64,000 nucleotides of DNA from Mimachlamys varia (taxonomy: Eukaryota > Mollusca > Bivalvia > Pectinida > Pectinidae), in assembly GCA_947623455.1 (NCBI GenBank), contig OX392538.1, positions 37,370,001 to 37,434,000 of the forward strand, given 5' to 3'. Shown here piece after piece: positions 12,801 through 24,962 of the stretch. The position numbers and the translations under genes are program-made. The number at the start of each line of letters is the position of its first letter. The first letter of the stretch is position 1. The notes below the pieces were generated by a model, which was not told the origin of the DNA, ran no database searches, and saw nothing but the letters and a program-made list of their open reading frames with translations.

Positions 12801-13941
12801 TGGCTTTACCAGCACTCCCAAGACCTTCTCCGATGTCAAATACATTCTCGATACAAAAGCCAAACGAAATATAACGTTTGCATACGGTTCACTGTTTCAC
12901 CCGATGATGAGGCCCCAATAAAAGACTACTACTGCCAGTGCCCAGTTGGAGAGAGAACGATGGGAATGTGTGCGCACATCTCCAGTATCTTGTACTACCT
13001 TGGGTATTACAGGGCGCTGGAAAACCCTCGACCATTACAACCACAGGTAAAGAAATTCCGACAAAACTTGAAATAGTTTCCCATGCGGCAACATAGTGCA
13101 TATGTCGAAAGTATGTTTGGGGCTCGATATGAAAGATCCCCGTTACCATGTGACTAACCCAACTTATAAATATAGGTATTATACAATCGCCCGTAGCTAT
13201 GAACACTCCCGTAAATGTAAAAACCAACCAAAACCATAAGGAACACGTTTTGTTTGTTGTTCTGTCTATTTGTCAGCCAATGTCTTCAACCACGGGGACT
13301 TGTGAAGTAGCCATCTTGGATTTTTTTCATGAAAAAGTGTTTCTCTCACATCTGTGTACATATTCTCAACATACCGAGCAAATACCATCGTGTTTTTGTT
13401 AATTATCTAAAGAAAGTCGAAAATCGGCAATTCAACCATAGGCTAATTCAACCCAAGATTTGAAAATGTTCCACCACTTACATTTTGATGTTTTTTCCTC
13501 TCATCAATAGCATATTACATACTGTTTGATAGGATAAAAATTGGTTTGCATCCAACGCCCATAAAAGGGTGTATTCTCTAACAAACACAATTTTTGTGTC
13601 TAAAATGTTATCATCGAAAATGGCATTTTTGAGATTGTTTCTTCCATAAAACAGCCAAATGGCGCGATGGAAACATGATTTTTTGTCACAATCATGCCAT
13701 GGATGTATTCTTTACGGTGACTATCTTTTGATTAGATTTTCATCAGTATTTTACATAACATGCACATTTTATCAACACTTAGACAGCTTCTAAAAGGTAC
13801 AACTTTGAGGAGCCATAAAAAACAAACCAAGTGACCTAAATCTTTATACTTTATATATTTGTGACCACAACGGCATGGGCAATGCACCACCAACAGGAAA
13901 TTTAAATCAGAGAAGGGGCCATTTTGGAAACAGGCCCTTTC
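9896..13941 (+). mobile_element. ~4.05-kb DNA transposon with DDE_Tnp_4-type transposase and SWIM finger
   Basis: The ends are matching 17-bp inverted repeats: GAAAGGGCCTGTTTCCA at 9896-9912 and its exact complement at 13925-13941. Between them lies a single decayed transposase gene (11065-13076), with ~1.1 kb of 5' and ~0.85 kb of 3' noncoding sequence. It lies in the last intron of the host gene, same strand. No clear target duplication was found at the edges. The catalytic layout suggests an ISL2EU/IS4EU-like group, but this is not certain. Confidence 0.8.
11065..13076 (+). pseudogene. DDE_Tnp_4-like transposase with C-terminal SWIM zinc finger, disrupted
   Basis: The frame opens at ATG 11065 with Cys-x4-Cys (TCVGEGC) and runs to an in-frame TAG (11230-11232), beyond which a lysine/acidic linker and a Cys-rich segment (KKCCPC ... 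RVCSIHL) continue to 11607. A frameshift separates it from a helix-turn-helix-like stretch near 11800-11900 (ISWSQCSSLFGISKSSVSK). Then comes the catalytic core: first Asp in AILDGTYIYIQKS (~12010), second Asp in NIVVDRGFRD (~12235), and Glu in RWIVESYHGRLKHW (~12385). Two more frameshifts (near 12040 and 12200) and an in-frame TAA (12567-12569) follow. The last part (12573-13076) carries a SWIM-type CxC...CxH (YCQCPVGERTMGMCAH). It cannot encode an active enzyme as read; sequencing error alone is unlikely to explain five breaks. Confidence 0.8.
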
Positions 13942-14510
13942 AACACAATGTTATGCAAATGATGCTCTATATTTGTTACCTATGGTGTTGGAATTTTTCT
14001 GTCCCCAACTTTTGGTAAATTATGTTAAAATAAACCCATAAAATTATTTTGTTACAGTCATGACGAGTTACAGAGTTTCATTATAAGGACAAACTTTTTT
14101 TTTCTTGTTGACTTATTCAAGATTGAAAAATAAGGAATCGAGAATGGGTTAAAATGGCATTTTGATAAAATGTTAAAAGTCATATAATTGAAATCATTTT
14201 TGTTTATTGGCCTATTTGTGTTGTGGAGGAAGAAAACAAAAAAGCTTACTTAAGGTTGATATATTTTTATACATTTGGGATGTTCAGTATTATTTCATAA
14301 CTTGAGTAATCTCCCTTTAATTGTTGGTATTAGAAATCCACTTATATTTACCATTTCACTGATGACCAAAAAAGTATTTTCTCACTTCATTCATTATACT
14401 AAGTGATAAAACTAAAGCTTGCAAAGAAATTCAGGAAAAAATTGAAGTTGATAAATAAACTGTCACAGTTAGTAATGTAACATTTAACGAAAGTAGGCAA
14501 TAAGCTGCAG
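13942..14510. other. Intron; nothing recognised
   Basis: AT-rich sequence between the DNA transposon and the 26-bp minisatellite. No exon or repeat seen. Confidence 0.45.
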
Positions 14511-15205
14511 TGCCACCTGTAGCAAGAGTGTGGCAGAGTGGCCAAGGACTGAATAGTGGCATAGTGGGCACTAACAGAATGTGGGCCAAGGACGGAATTA
14601 ATTGGCTTGATTGCAACTGACAGGATTATGGCATATTTGCAAAAGACAGGATTATGGTAATTTATTATTGGCAAAAGACAGGATTATGGCATAGTGGCCA
14701 AGGACAGAATTGTGGCATAGTGGCCAAGGGTGGAATCGTGGCATAGTGGCCAAGGGTGGAATCCAGGCATAGTAGCCAATGGTTGAATCCAGGCATAGTG
14801 GCCAAGGGTGGAATTCAGGCATAGTGGCCAAGAACAGAATCATGGTATAGTGGCCAAGGGTGGAATCCAGGCATAGTGGCCAAGGGTGGAATCCAGGCAT
14901 AGTGGCCAAGAACAGAATCATGGCATAGTGGCCAAGGGTGGAATCCAGGCATAGTGGCCAAGGGTGGAATCCAGGCATAGTGGCCAAGAACAGAATCATG
15001 GCATAGTGGCCAAGGGTGGAATCCAGGCATAGTGGCCAAGGGTGGAATCCAGGCATAGTAGCCAAGGGTGGAATCCAGGCATAGTGGCCAAGGACAGAAT
15101 TTTGACATAGTGGCCACTGACATAATGTTGGCATATATAGTGGCAACGGACAGAATTTTGGCATACTGGCCTCTGAGAGTCAATCATAGGATATATAGTG
15201 GCATG
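14511..15205. repeat. 26-bp minisatellite with 78-bp higher-order unit
   Basis: The basic 26-bp unit is CATAGTGGCCAAGGGTGGAATCCAGG. From about 14840 to 15040 the units are organised as 78-bp triplets (two AAGGGTGGAATCCAGG units plus one AAGAACAGAATCATGG). Both ends are degenerate. Since 78 is divisible by 3, long minus-strand frames stay open, giving a repetitive Trp/Pro/Leu/His peptide up to 170 codons; I read these as artefacts of the repeat period. Confidence 0.9.
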
Positions 15206-17840
15206 GCCATTGATTGAAAGGCGAACACTGATTGAGTCGCGGCGGGGTTGAATAGTGTTTTGGCATCATACATTACTGTAAAGCTGAAATTTCATATCAT
15301 GTTAACCATTATAATCCCTAAATTCATTTTTACGTATATTTTTCACCCTGTAGAAAGTTTGCCAATCCTGTAATGGCGTAGCTTCGTACCTCCAAAGCTT
15401 GACATTAGATATTTTTTTAAATCAACAGAAATATTTTCTGGGACCTGAATAGGGACAAAATGAGAAAATTTGCTGGTTAAAGCATTGAAAGTATTGCATT
15501 TATTTGTATAACCATTATACACTGGTGTATGGTATTAGAAATAGTTTCATATTACTCAGAGAAGTATACATTGACATATATCATTTATCCATTTGTATTT
15601 ATTTTTTCTGCGCTGTACATATACGGGGTACTTATTTTTATTGCATATCATTATGTGTTCTCCCCCCACCCCTCCCCAAAATATCTTTTATCATTAGACA
15701 TACAACTGAACGTAGATTGCATTGTTTTTAATAGTACAAACCCACAATTCTATTTCATTTTTCTTTCAAAAAATTGTTTTAAAATTATTCAACTCTGTTG
15801 AATATTAATAAGCCCTGGATTATTCACTCCTGCAAAATACTCTTATCGTTTCATCAAATGAATATTCATCTCATAGGTAACATAATACAGTACTTAATCC
15901 ATTCCCCAAAAAGGTGTTTATTTACCCTGAATGTAGCTGATGGATAATGCATGTGTCCAACTTCATCATTAAATTTTAATTTGCATATTTTGCATGTACA
16001 TTTTTAATCCCTGTATGTAGTATTTGTGATATCAATGTATATATCTATTTGTTATTGTTGTAAGATAATTTTGTTTGTTTTTAATGACATGAAATTATTA
16101 CATAAATTTTTAATTGTTTGCTAGGGGTACATTTAAAATAATTTGAAATCATCTTTAATTTGCATATTGGATATTGTAGTACCATGGTATTTTGTTATTC
16201 ATTCACGAGCACACATATTTTTCTAGCATCCAAATTATGTTTTATATATATATAATGCATGATAAATGCACGACTGATATGCATATTAGTGTGTTATTGG
16301 TGTTATCTATCTTATTTGCATATTCATATTATTCACTTTTAAGCATTTTTGATTGGTTTCAAGCTATATTTCATTTTGACTTATTTGCATATGTGATAAT
16401 GGTGTTTTTATTATTGGGTGGTTTATTCTTTCCATAGACGTCTAGACGCAGACCTTGCCCTAACATGAGCGATAATGTGTAGTGGTTACGGTAATACATT
16501 GTACGGACCGCCAGTGGTCTACTTTTTTTGGCTGTGTGCACTTTTCTGTACCTACTGTTGCCTAGCAACAGAAGCACGCACACTTGTCTCAGATACATGA
16601 TTTGCATGATAGAGATTTCCAGATTCACGTTTATTGCAATGAATAGCGTCCATTTCACTTAAAGATATCAAACATTTTTGTCATAGCACCTTTTCTAAAA
16701 TTGCTCATTTTGCAATATTTCTTGTTCACATCATCTGGTTTGTGGTTATTGATGCTGATTACAAAGTTAATATTTGCTCTAACAATCGCAGCAGTTAAAA
16801 TTGCTAATATATTGGACATAAGCTAGGCCAATATTTTTACTGTCAAACAGGTCCTGATTAATAATAATTTTGATATTTATATATTGATTTTTCTTTAATT
16901 TAGTAACCTGAACTCTGTTTTTTTTTTTTTTTTTTTTTCAAACAAATAGATATAAGGTCATGCAGGTCAACAACATAAAACAATCATGAGAAAACCTTGA
17001 TAGATTTGACAAAAGAAAACAAGAATTTAAACAATAAAAAAAAAAAAAAGTGGTCAAAATTAAGGTACAAAATCACAATGCATGCTGGAGACTGGAGGCA
17101 TTTTCACTGAATCAAATAAGCACAGAAATGCAGTTTAAAGTTAAAAATAAAAAACTACACATTGAATTTTTTTTTTCATAACTAAACTGTTAAAGGATTG
17201 TAAATCCTGAATTTTGTCAGAATAAAATCCATGAATTTTGTGAAATTAGTTAAATGGTGTGATATACACTGGAGAGCCTTGTGGAACACCAGCCAAAATT
17301 TAGAAAATAAAATAAAATTGCAAAAAATGTTCCTTTCTTTGGTAATGTCAGTGTGGCATTGGTGTCATATACTGACACATCTAGTTTTTCAACTGAAGCA
17401 CAGTCAATATTCTTAACATTCAGTAATTAATTATTTCTTCTGTCACAAAGCTCTGTATCTGAGACTGCTAAAAGCGTTGCTTGCTTGCTATAGAGGGCTT
17501 TCTAGTAGTGGTACTTTATTTCGTCAATAACAGTAGTGAAGTCTAGATGCCTTTTGTTTTTTACTTTGGTGACAGTTTGAACGAGAATAATTCACTAATT
17601 TCATGTCATAACTTCCATTTCTAGATGTAGTAAATTTTGTATATTTAATCGTTGAAGCGATTGCTGGACTAATGTAGATCTAAGTGTTGTATATGCACTT
17701 ACTAAACGTGTCCTCCATTGTAATGGGTTTAGTAGATCATAATTACATAACCATTTAATTAATGTAACATTCACTAAAAATGTAACACATCATTCATCTG
17801 TTTTAGCATAGCACTGGCAGGGTGAATTACAATGCTTTTC
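15206..17840. other. Intron; no gene recognised
   Basis: AT-rich. Includes a ~20-bp poly-T tract at 16919-16938. Short hydrophobic open frames (for example 15529-15801 and 16192-16437) are AT-rich chance frames without motifs. Confidence 0.45.
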
Positions 17841-18440
17841 AGCAACAGTAATATTATAATTAACTCAATGAGTCAAAGAAAGAAACAATAATATAATTAA
17901 CTCAATGAGTCGGAGAAAGAAACAATAATATAATTAACTCAATGAGTCGGAGAAAGAAACAATAATGTAATTAACTCAATGAGTCGGAGAAAGAAACAAT
18001 AATATATTTAACTCAATGAGTCGGAGAAAGAAACAATAATATAATTAACTCAATGAGTCGGAGAAAGAAACAATAATATAATTAACTCAATGAGTCGGAG
18101 AAAGAAACAATAATATATTTAACTCAATGAGTCGGAGAAAGAAACAATAATATATTTAACTCAAGTCGAAGAAAGAAACAATAATATATTTAACTCAAGT
18201 CGAGTCGGAGAAAGAAATAATAATATATTTAACTCTATGAGTTAGAGAAAAAAGCAATCATATATTTAACTCAAGGTGTCGGAGAAAGAAACAATAATAT
18301 ATTTAACTCAACGGGTTGAAGAAAGAAACAATAACATAATTATTTAACTCTACGATTCGGAGAAAAAACAATAATATATTTAACTCAACGAGTCAAAGAA
18401 ACAATAATATATTTAACTCAACAAGTTGAAGAAAGAATAT
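17841..18440. repeat. ~37-bp minisatellite, ~16 copies
   Basis: Units of AATAATATAATTAACTCAAT plus GAGTCGGAGAAAGAAAC. The centre is homogeneous; from ~18160 onward the units degenerate and vary in length. Confidence 0.9.
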
Positions 18441-20002
18441 TTGTAAAAGCTTGTTTAAGAATCATAATGTATAAATCTATGATTAATATGCTTATTTAAT
18501 GTCATTGAGGAGCTATATATTAACTCGGTAGTCAATTCCTAAGTGTAAATCGCATAAATAGATATACTTATTTGTATGGCATTAGAATATTTCGGGAATC
18601 AGCATACTTATTTAGGTGTTAATATGCAAATTCAGAGATAAATAAGGTCATTTAAATGTCATTATGTAAATTCATTAGTTCACATGCAAATTTAACTGAC
18701 AAAATGTTTATTCACAATCAATTGATTAAGCTGTTACATACTCAATACGCTAAATATAGAAATCAAAATTTTTGCTCGGCTTATTTTGGACTACTTCTGA
18801 AAAACCAGCATCAATTAAGATACATGTTGAAAGTACAACAAATTGGATTTCTCAAAGTGCAGGAACAATATTTTGGGTATACTCCAAATATTACATATTT
18901 CAACCTGTTAATTACATTTGATGATTCTTTGTGCCATTCTTCATAATTTTGTCGGCAGGATTTTCCCAGAGTATAATTATAATTATATGTGATCAATTTC
19001 ACCAAAATAAAATGTAAAGCATCCCAGCTTTCGCCGGCTTTTCCTCTTTATACTTTAAACTTGCTCAACTGCCCCAAACTTCCAAAAAACTTTTGCATTA
19101 CGTTATTTCTTATGTATAATACACCCGTAATATATATATCTACATTTAGTTGCTGTTAGTATAATCTATATATATATTCATAAATAGTATATCATGTCAT
19201 ATATTTTAGTTCCCTTTCAGTTATTTTCTAAGTACATAATTATATCTAGGTGCCGTTACGGTAGTTTTTTGCCGGACAAAAGTGCAACGTAATATACAAA
19301 CAGCATATACAACAAGACTTAGTATATTTACATATACATGGTATTCGATACTGATCATATCCACCCTTGTACATCAAATCTTAACTTTATTGTCTGATGA
19401 TAGGATAGTATACTTCATATTCTGGTAAATATCTGGTTATAACAACTCTTTAACAGGGAGAAATCATTATTTGTGTGGTGCTGGCTCACTTGAGAGAAGG
19501 GGAAATCATTAATTTGTTTTTGCATAATTATATGAACAGTAAGATTTGAAGTTGTGTTTCAATACACTTGTAAAGCCTTGATTAAGAATAATTATTACCT
19601 TGGATAAGTATATGAGTGATAAAATTGCATGGCATGATCAATATTTAGAAAACTGTTTTACTAGTCTACTTTAATGTTTTTATTTCAAAGGTCGAAGAAA
19701 TTCTTGAATTGCAGTCATTTATCTCTTGCATGAACTAAAACACCTTTACACTGAGGCAATGATGATGATGATGTAATGCTTTATATAATATCTAATGTAT
19801 TTTCGCTTTTTACATGAAGTGAACCAATGTAAACAATACACATTTAAATTATGTTTATTATCGTATTTGATTAAAAAAAAAAAAGAAAATAAAAACAACC
19901 TTTGCAGCAAAAAGAGAAATTTTGGAGAGTTGCAAATATATCATTCAAGGTAAGAAAAGAACGCAAAAAATTCATTGTTTTTTTTTTTAAATGATTTTTC
20001 AG
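18441..20002. other. Intron; nothing recognised
   Basis: AT-rich sequence leading to the acceptor gatttttcag before the terminal exon. No repeat or RNA gene seen. Confidence 0.45.
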
Positions 20003-20236
20003 GAGACATCATTTTCCGGAAACAAGATGGTGACACGTACCATTTCATCGACAAGTACGAAGAGTCTCCCCGGGGGTCAGCCTAACATCAGTCACACAAT
20101 CACCGTGTCCCGCAATAAATCCGACTCCAGCAGCCGAAACAATGCGGTCAACGGGGATGGGTTGTCACCGTGGCACGTACAGTCTCCGGAGCAACCAGTC
20201 GTGCAGCGGAAGGTCACCCTGACAACGGAATTATGA
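20003..20236 (+). CDS. Host gene, terminal exon D with stop and PDZ-ligand-like C-terminus
   Basis: A 78-codon terminal exon (77 residues plus TGA... stop) that follows acceptor atttttcag and continues the frame of exon C (both on a codon boundary). The peptide starts ETSFSGNKMV, is Ser/Thr-rich (TRTISSTSTKS, ISHTITVSRNKSDSSSR) and ends VVQRKVTLTTEL. The last residues (T-E-L) fit a class I PDZ ligand (S/T-x-hydrophobic), so a PDZ partner is possible. The 12.2-kb intron before it holds a DNA transposon, a SINE and two minisatellites. With exons A-C the visible protein is about 479 residues. A short exon missed in the large intron cannot be excluded. Confidence 0.7.
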   Translation, partial: ETSFSGNKMVTRTISSTSTKSLPGGQPNISHTITVSRNKSDSSSRNNAVNGDGLSPWHVQSPEQPVVQRKVTLTTEL

Positions 20237-22440
20237 AAATGTTCTTTATCATCAACATTTTTGTTCTTGCAATTTACCCCTGAAAATGCATTACAATTTG
20301 AATGGTCAGTTTTTTTTTCGCCTTTCTGATTTGTGACGAAGATACAATATGAGTGAAAGTGTTTCTGTATTTTGAGCTGTTGGAAAAATTGGGTTGATGA
20401 TGCCAAAGATGAAGGAGAATATTTCAACTTTGGCAATTAAACAGATTTACAAGTGGAAGATAACTAACTTGCATGTTCACATATTTCATCAAAATGTCAC
20501 AGTTTGCGAAATATGAATTATTGATCAAATCTTCAGCAAGTTTATCTGACATAAAGAAATGCAAGTATAATTATGTGGATCTTTTCAAAGTGTTTTTTGT
20601 AGGAAGAACAAGATTTTTGACAAGAGTTCTGGAGATGTATAAGAGTTGTGAACATTTAGCATTGCTGTGGTTTAAAGGTAGTCTAGGGAAAAAACAGTTG
20701 TTGTAAATTGAACTTAGATTTCAGTTGTGGAATGCTGGATTTTCTTCAACTATTATTCACAACTGATTATAACTCTACAATTGTTTTGCTGCCTTCCCCC
20801 TTCCTCGAAAATTAAAGATGTTGGAAGGAATCTATTGTTGAAATCATTGCAATGCGTATTGGGAAAAGGGTTGCTTTTTTGTTACTTTCTTGTGAAACAA
20901 TTTTTAAAAGAAGGATAACTTGAATCTTGTCATTTTGGTCTTATGTCCATTGATTTAGGGCAGGTTTACATATTTTATAAAACAATGTTATCCTTCATCA
21001 TCTTTTAAAAGCATAAAACTGTTATAAATTAAATCAATTTTCAATTCTTATTTTACAAATTATATTTAGTTTTGAAGAAATGGTTACGACCTAATTTCAA
21101 CACATACAGGTTGCCAGCTTTTCGGTTCGTTTTTATGATTTAACTTTTTAGTGAACAATACGTCTTTTTATTAAGGTTGCCCTATGTATAATTATGGTAT
21201 TTCTATATTAATTAATGGCAACCAAAAATAAACATATCAATATTGATGTAACATTGTATAACAATTTAATACAGTGTATTTTTAGAATTTGTATACAAAA
21301 TATTGGAATTTGAATATATAGATACATATCAAATTTGTATTTGGCTTTTGACTGTTACGCATGTCAGATATTCTTTTCTACACTTTCATGTTTTTATCTT
21401 GTTAACTCTCATAAAATTTAATTTTACAGCATGGAAGATTTTTTTTTCATGATAATGAATATTGTGTATTTTGAGAATATGACGAATTCCTGCTCTGCAT
21501 GTATTAAACCTTTATTATACACAGCTACTACGTTATATATTATCAAAGCTTAAACTGTGAAAAAAGGGTTATTTTTCGGCCTAAGGTTCTATTTTACCAA
21601 ATATGTTTGAATTCACACATTGCGTAGGAGTATCAGTTAAAGAAATATGTGTGAGAGCAAGTTTTTCCCAGAAATTTTGGATCAAAGATATAGTTCTGTA
21701 AACAATTCAAAAGACTATACCATCATTGATTTATATGTTTCAGTACAAAGTTATTTGTGAGATTGAAACAAAGTATGTTGATCTAGTCATGCATTGACTT
21801 CAAATTTCATTGTTTTGGATATGCAGTATAATAATCAGAGGAGAAGTATATTTGGTTGGAGCCGTTCAGAAATGTCCAATGTCTTGAGCCAAACAAACAA
21901 TGGGTCAAACACATGTGTATATAAAAAGTAAATGGAATGTTTACCAGGGTGGCCGTAGGTTTCCCGAGAAATTTTTATCGTTGACCGATTTGACCTCAAG
22001 ATTAAGCGGTCAGTTTCTATTGGATTAATCGGAAGAATGAGATGACTCCTGACAGACCAGTAAGAAATCATTATCTTCTCGATGGAAATATTTTTATGAA
22101 TCTTAATGGAAATTAATTAAAACTGTTGCCTTCCTTTTTGATACTGTATGGAAATAAATCATGTCATATAAAGGAACAGTGATAAAATTGAGGACCATTT
22201 TCATGATGTCCTTCTCATGCTCTTACTTAGATTCTGCGCTCAATCCAATTTCTTATTTGTGAACTCAGAAAACTTTTTGTCTTGTTAATAGATGAGTTTG
22301 GGGAAAAAAACGGAGATGTTTGGAGACAACTTTCATATTCCTTGTTAGGACTTGACATTTGATTTTCCTTTCAATTTTACCTCACATTACCAAGTTGATG
22401 GGTTGAGCTCAAAATCCGTGCTTGTGCATGAGGACGGTTG
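20237..22440 (+). other. Likely 3' UTR and downstream DNA of the host gene
   Basis: Follows the terminal stop. AT-rich; AATAAA-type signals occur (for example ccaaaaataaac near 21223-21234), but which one is used cannot be told from sequence. No other gene recognised. Confidence 0.4.
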
Positions 22441-22545
22441 ATTCACCCCTGAAATCTCATAATGAACTATTCCAACCTCAGAATTGGAACCTAAGAATTG
22501 GAAGAGTTCAAATGTGTCTTCAGGGGTGAATGAGTTAATTGATGA
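22441..22545. mobile_element. MITE family B, copy 2
   Basis: Same layout as 1989-2095: ATTCACCCCTGAA at the left, CAGGGGTGAATGAGTTAA at the right, with GAAGAGTTCAAATGTGT before the right end. A short internal duplication (CAGAATTGGAACC / AAGAATTGGAAG) distinguishes this copy. Confidence 0.75.
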
Positions 22546-23280
22546 ATGCAGACTATGATTTTAGATTGTATTGATAATTCCATATTCCAGACAAAGCTGT
22601 TGTTGTTTAGGTATCTGTATCCGTGGTTGTTTTGTTATGTGTCTGTATATCAATCATTCCATTTTATACCTTAGGTCTAGCAGTCTGGGAACTGTTATTC
22701 TTAATTTTGATAGTAAATCGTGTCTAAAATATTATACACATGCATAAAATAGTAAGTGCAGGAAATGTTGTACATGTTATTTTTTGGGACCTATATGAAT
22801 TTAGATGTTTTTGGGAGACATGGGATTCATTGGTTAATGTTGAGTCATTCCTAAAAATCTTGCTAGTTTTATCACAGAGATTTATTATTTGTCTGGTACA
22901 CATTTTTTGGTTGCCAGCTGTCGGTTACAATGAAATGTTTGTTATTTTGTAAAGTTTTTAAGCATTCCTATTAATAGCCTGCAGGTAATTGGTCCATTAT
23001 TAACCGTAGCAGGATTTTGCGTTAAATATTAATCACCATTCCAACGTTTCAAAGTGTAATTAACACAATTGATATCTGGTAGGTTCGGGCATTACTGTTT
23101 TAGTCTGCGAATCTGCTAAAATTTACAAAAGGTTGTGAGCTGGGTTGTACTGATGGTAATTGTGATTCAAATTTTAATCGGTTTTAAAGTTTAGTGTTGT
23201 GATTGTAATACATGACAATGAGTTGTGAAAGCCTCACTGCTAACAGACATAAACTCTGTTCTTACTCATCTATCATGTAA
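22546..23280. other. No feature recognised
   Basis: AT-rich stretch between MITE family B copy 2 and the 181-bp higher-order repeat. Confidence 0.4.
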
Positions 23281-23735
23281 CCTTCAAAGGCTGATTTATT
23301 TTGGTTGGGGGATATTTTCTTGAAAACTTTCAACCAAGTTTCAACAAAAGATCTTTTACATCTTAAATGACCTTTAAAGGCTGATTTATTTTGGTTGGGG
23401 GGACATTTTCTTGAAAACTTTCAACCAAGTTTCAACAAAAGATCTTTTACATCTTAAATGACCTTCAAAGGCTGGTTTATTTTGGTTGGGGGATATTTTC
23501 TTGAAAACTTTCAACCAAGTTTCAACAAAAGATCTTTTACATCTTAAATGACCTTTAAAGGCTGATTTATTTTGGTTGGGGGGACATTTTCTTGAAAACT
23601 TTCAACCAAGTTTCAACAAAAGATCTTTTACATCTTAAATGACCTTCAAAGGCTGATTTATTTTGGTTGGGGGATATTTTCTTGAAAACTTTCAACTAAG
23701 TTTCAACAAAAGATCTTTTACGTCTTAAATGTAAG
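23281..23735. repeat. 90/91-bp tandem repeat, 5 copies, alternating types
   Basis: Copies start at 23281, 23371, 23462, 23552 and 23643. Odd copies carry CCTTCAAAGG and GGGGGATATTT; even copies carry CCTTTAAAGG and GGGGGGACATTT. The true repeating unit is therefore a ~181-bp dimer. Copies are nearly identical, so the expansion is recent. Confidence 0.95.
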
Positions 23736-23789
23736 AAAAGTGATTTGTCTGCAGAGACAATATCAACATTTGGCCTATGAGTGATACTT

Positions 23790-23882
23790 CAACCCATTCA
23801 CCCTTGAAGACATATTTGAACTCTTACAATTCTCAGGTTGGAATAGTTCATTATGGAATTACAGGGGTGAATCAGTTGAAGC
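23790..23882. mobile_element. MITE family B, copy 3 (inverted)
   Basis: ATTCACCCTTGAAG at the left and ACAGGGGTGAAT at the right; the internal TTTGAACTCTTACAATTCTC is the complement of the internal part of copies 1 and 2. Confidence 0.75.
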
Positions 23883-23917
23883 TACCTAAATGTGTTTTGT
23901 CTGAAGAGACAAGTGGC

Positions 23918-24014
23918 ACTTTAGCACATTCACCCCGGAGACAAATTTGAACTCTTCCGCAACAAAGGTTAGAATAGTTCATTTTGAAATTAGAGGGATG
24001 TATGAGTTTTAAGC
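23918..24014. mobile_element. MITE family B, copy 4 (inverted, diverged)
   Basis: ATTCACCCCGGAG ... AATTTGAACTCTTCCGCAAC ... AGAGGGATGTATGAGTTTTAA. Same orientation as copy 3, only ~40 bp away, with more decay at the right end. Confidence 0.65.
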
Positions 24015-24569
24015 AACAAAATTAACTTGTATATATAAAGTGGAGATCTTTTCCATCTCCCTGTTTAGTATCTTAAACATTATCACAACATTGTCACTGT
24101 ATCGCAGTCTAAATATTATCAATGTTTACATTTGTTTTTAGTGAAAATCTTTTTCATAATTGTCATGTGTTGTCCTTATGAAGCTGTCAGTTCATGTCTA
24201 AAATGTGTATTTGCCAATGATAGTATTTTCAATTGTTTCATTTCTTGCCCTCTTTGCATTTTTTTCACGTAATTTTGTTGTTTGTGAAATTGTTGCTTGC
24301 TAAAACAGCTTGGATATTTAACGTGATTTATTAATCAATTTCTGCTGGACTTGCAAATTTGTTGTTTTCTTGTTCAATATTGCTGTCCAGTGTTCTGTTC
24401 TTTTCTCAAAGATTTCATTCTCTTAACACTTTTTTTTAAGATTTATATCGTGTAGTTTTAATATTCACTTCAAAAGTCGTGTTTCGCCTACAGCAAGGAC
24501 GTTTTACACAGTGTGTTTTAGTGTGCAGCAAAAAGCTACAATTTTAAACAAGGTACACTGTATTCTCAT

Positions 24570-24962
24570 TTAAAGGCCCAGTATACGTAACTTTCGGCAA
24601 AACTTAAAGGGAAAATCAAGTTAGATAACTTATTATATTTATAGATTTAGTTAAGATTAACTGATATCAACAATATTCAAAAAGACTTCTTATGCAGTTA
24701 CCAGTACAGCAGCAGTTGAAACTCGGTATTTGTAAAAACGCGTCCATTCTGAACTGTCTTCTAACTTCAGCTTGTTGTTGAAGTGGGCCCCACCTGAACT
24801 GTTTTTGATTCTTTGGAATTTTCGGTCAAGAGTTTCTTGTTAGTTACCGCTCAGGTTTACTTTGTTTTAGACTTATTTTTTGCATGGTTATCAACTAGAT
24901 TTTTTTTATAATTTTTCAAAATCCAAAAAAATTTCCTAAAGTTACGTATATTGGGCCTTTAA
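24570..24962. mobile_element. 393-bp MITE with ~30-bp TIRs and TTAA edges
   Basis: The left end TTAAAGGCCCAGTATACGTA pairs with a right end whose complement starts TTAAAGGCCCAATATACGTA; both continue into ACTTT. The palindromic TTAA on each side would be the target duplication if AGGCCC is the tip, as in piggyBac-type elements. No coding content. Confidence 0.85.

Noticed and set aside
14652..15187. Long minus-strand frames (up to 170 codons) rich in Trp, Pro and His
   Set aside because: They follow from a 78-bp repeat period divisible by three, appear in more than one frame, and have no domain.
15504..15801. Hydrophobic small frames that could look like membrane peptides
   Set aside because: AT-rich DNA often gives Ile/Phe/Tyr-rich chance frames; no start or splice context.
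17841..18440. Hammerhead-like words in the 37-bp minisatellite (CAATGAGTCGGAGAAAGAAAC)
   Set aside because: The core would need CTGATGA; the repeat has CTCAATGA and no matching stem I or III. Judged chance resemblance.
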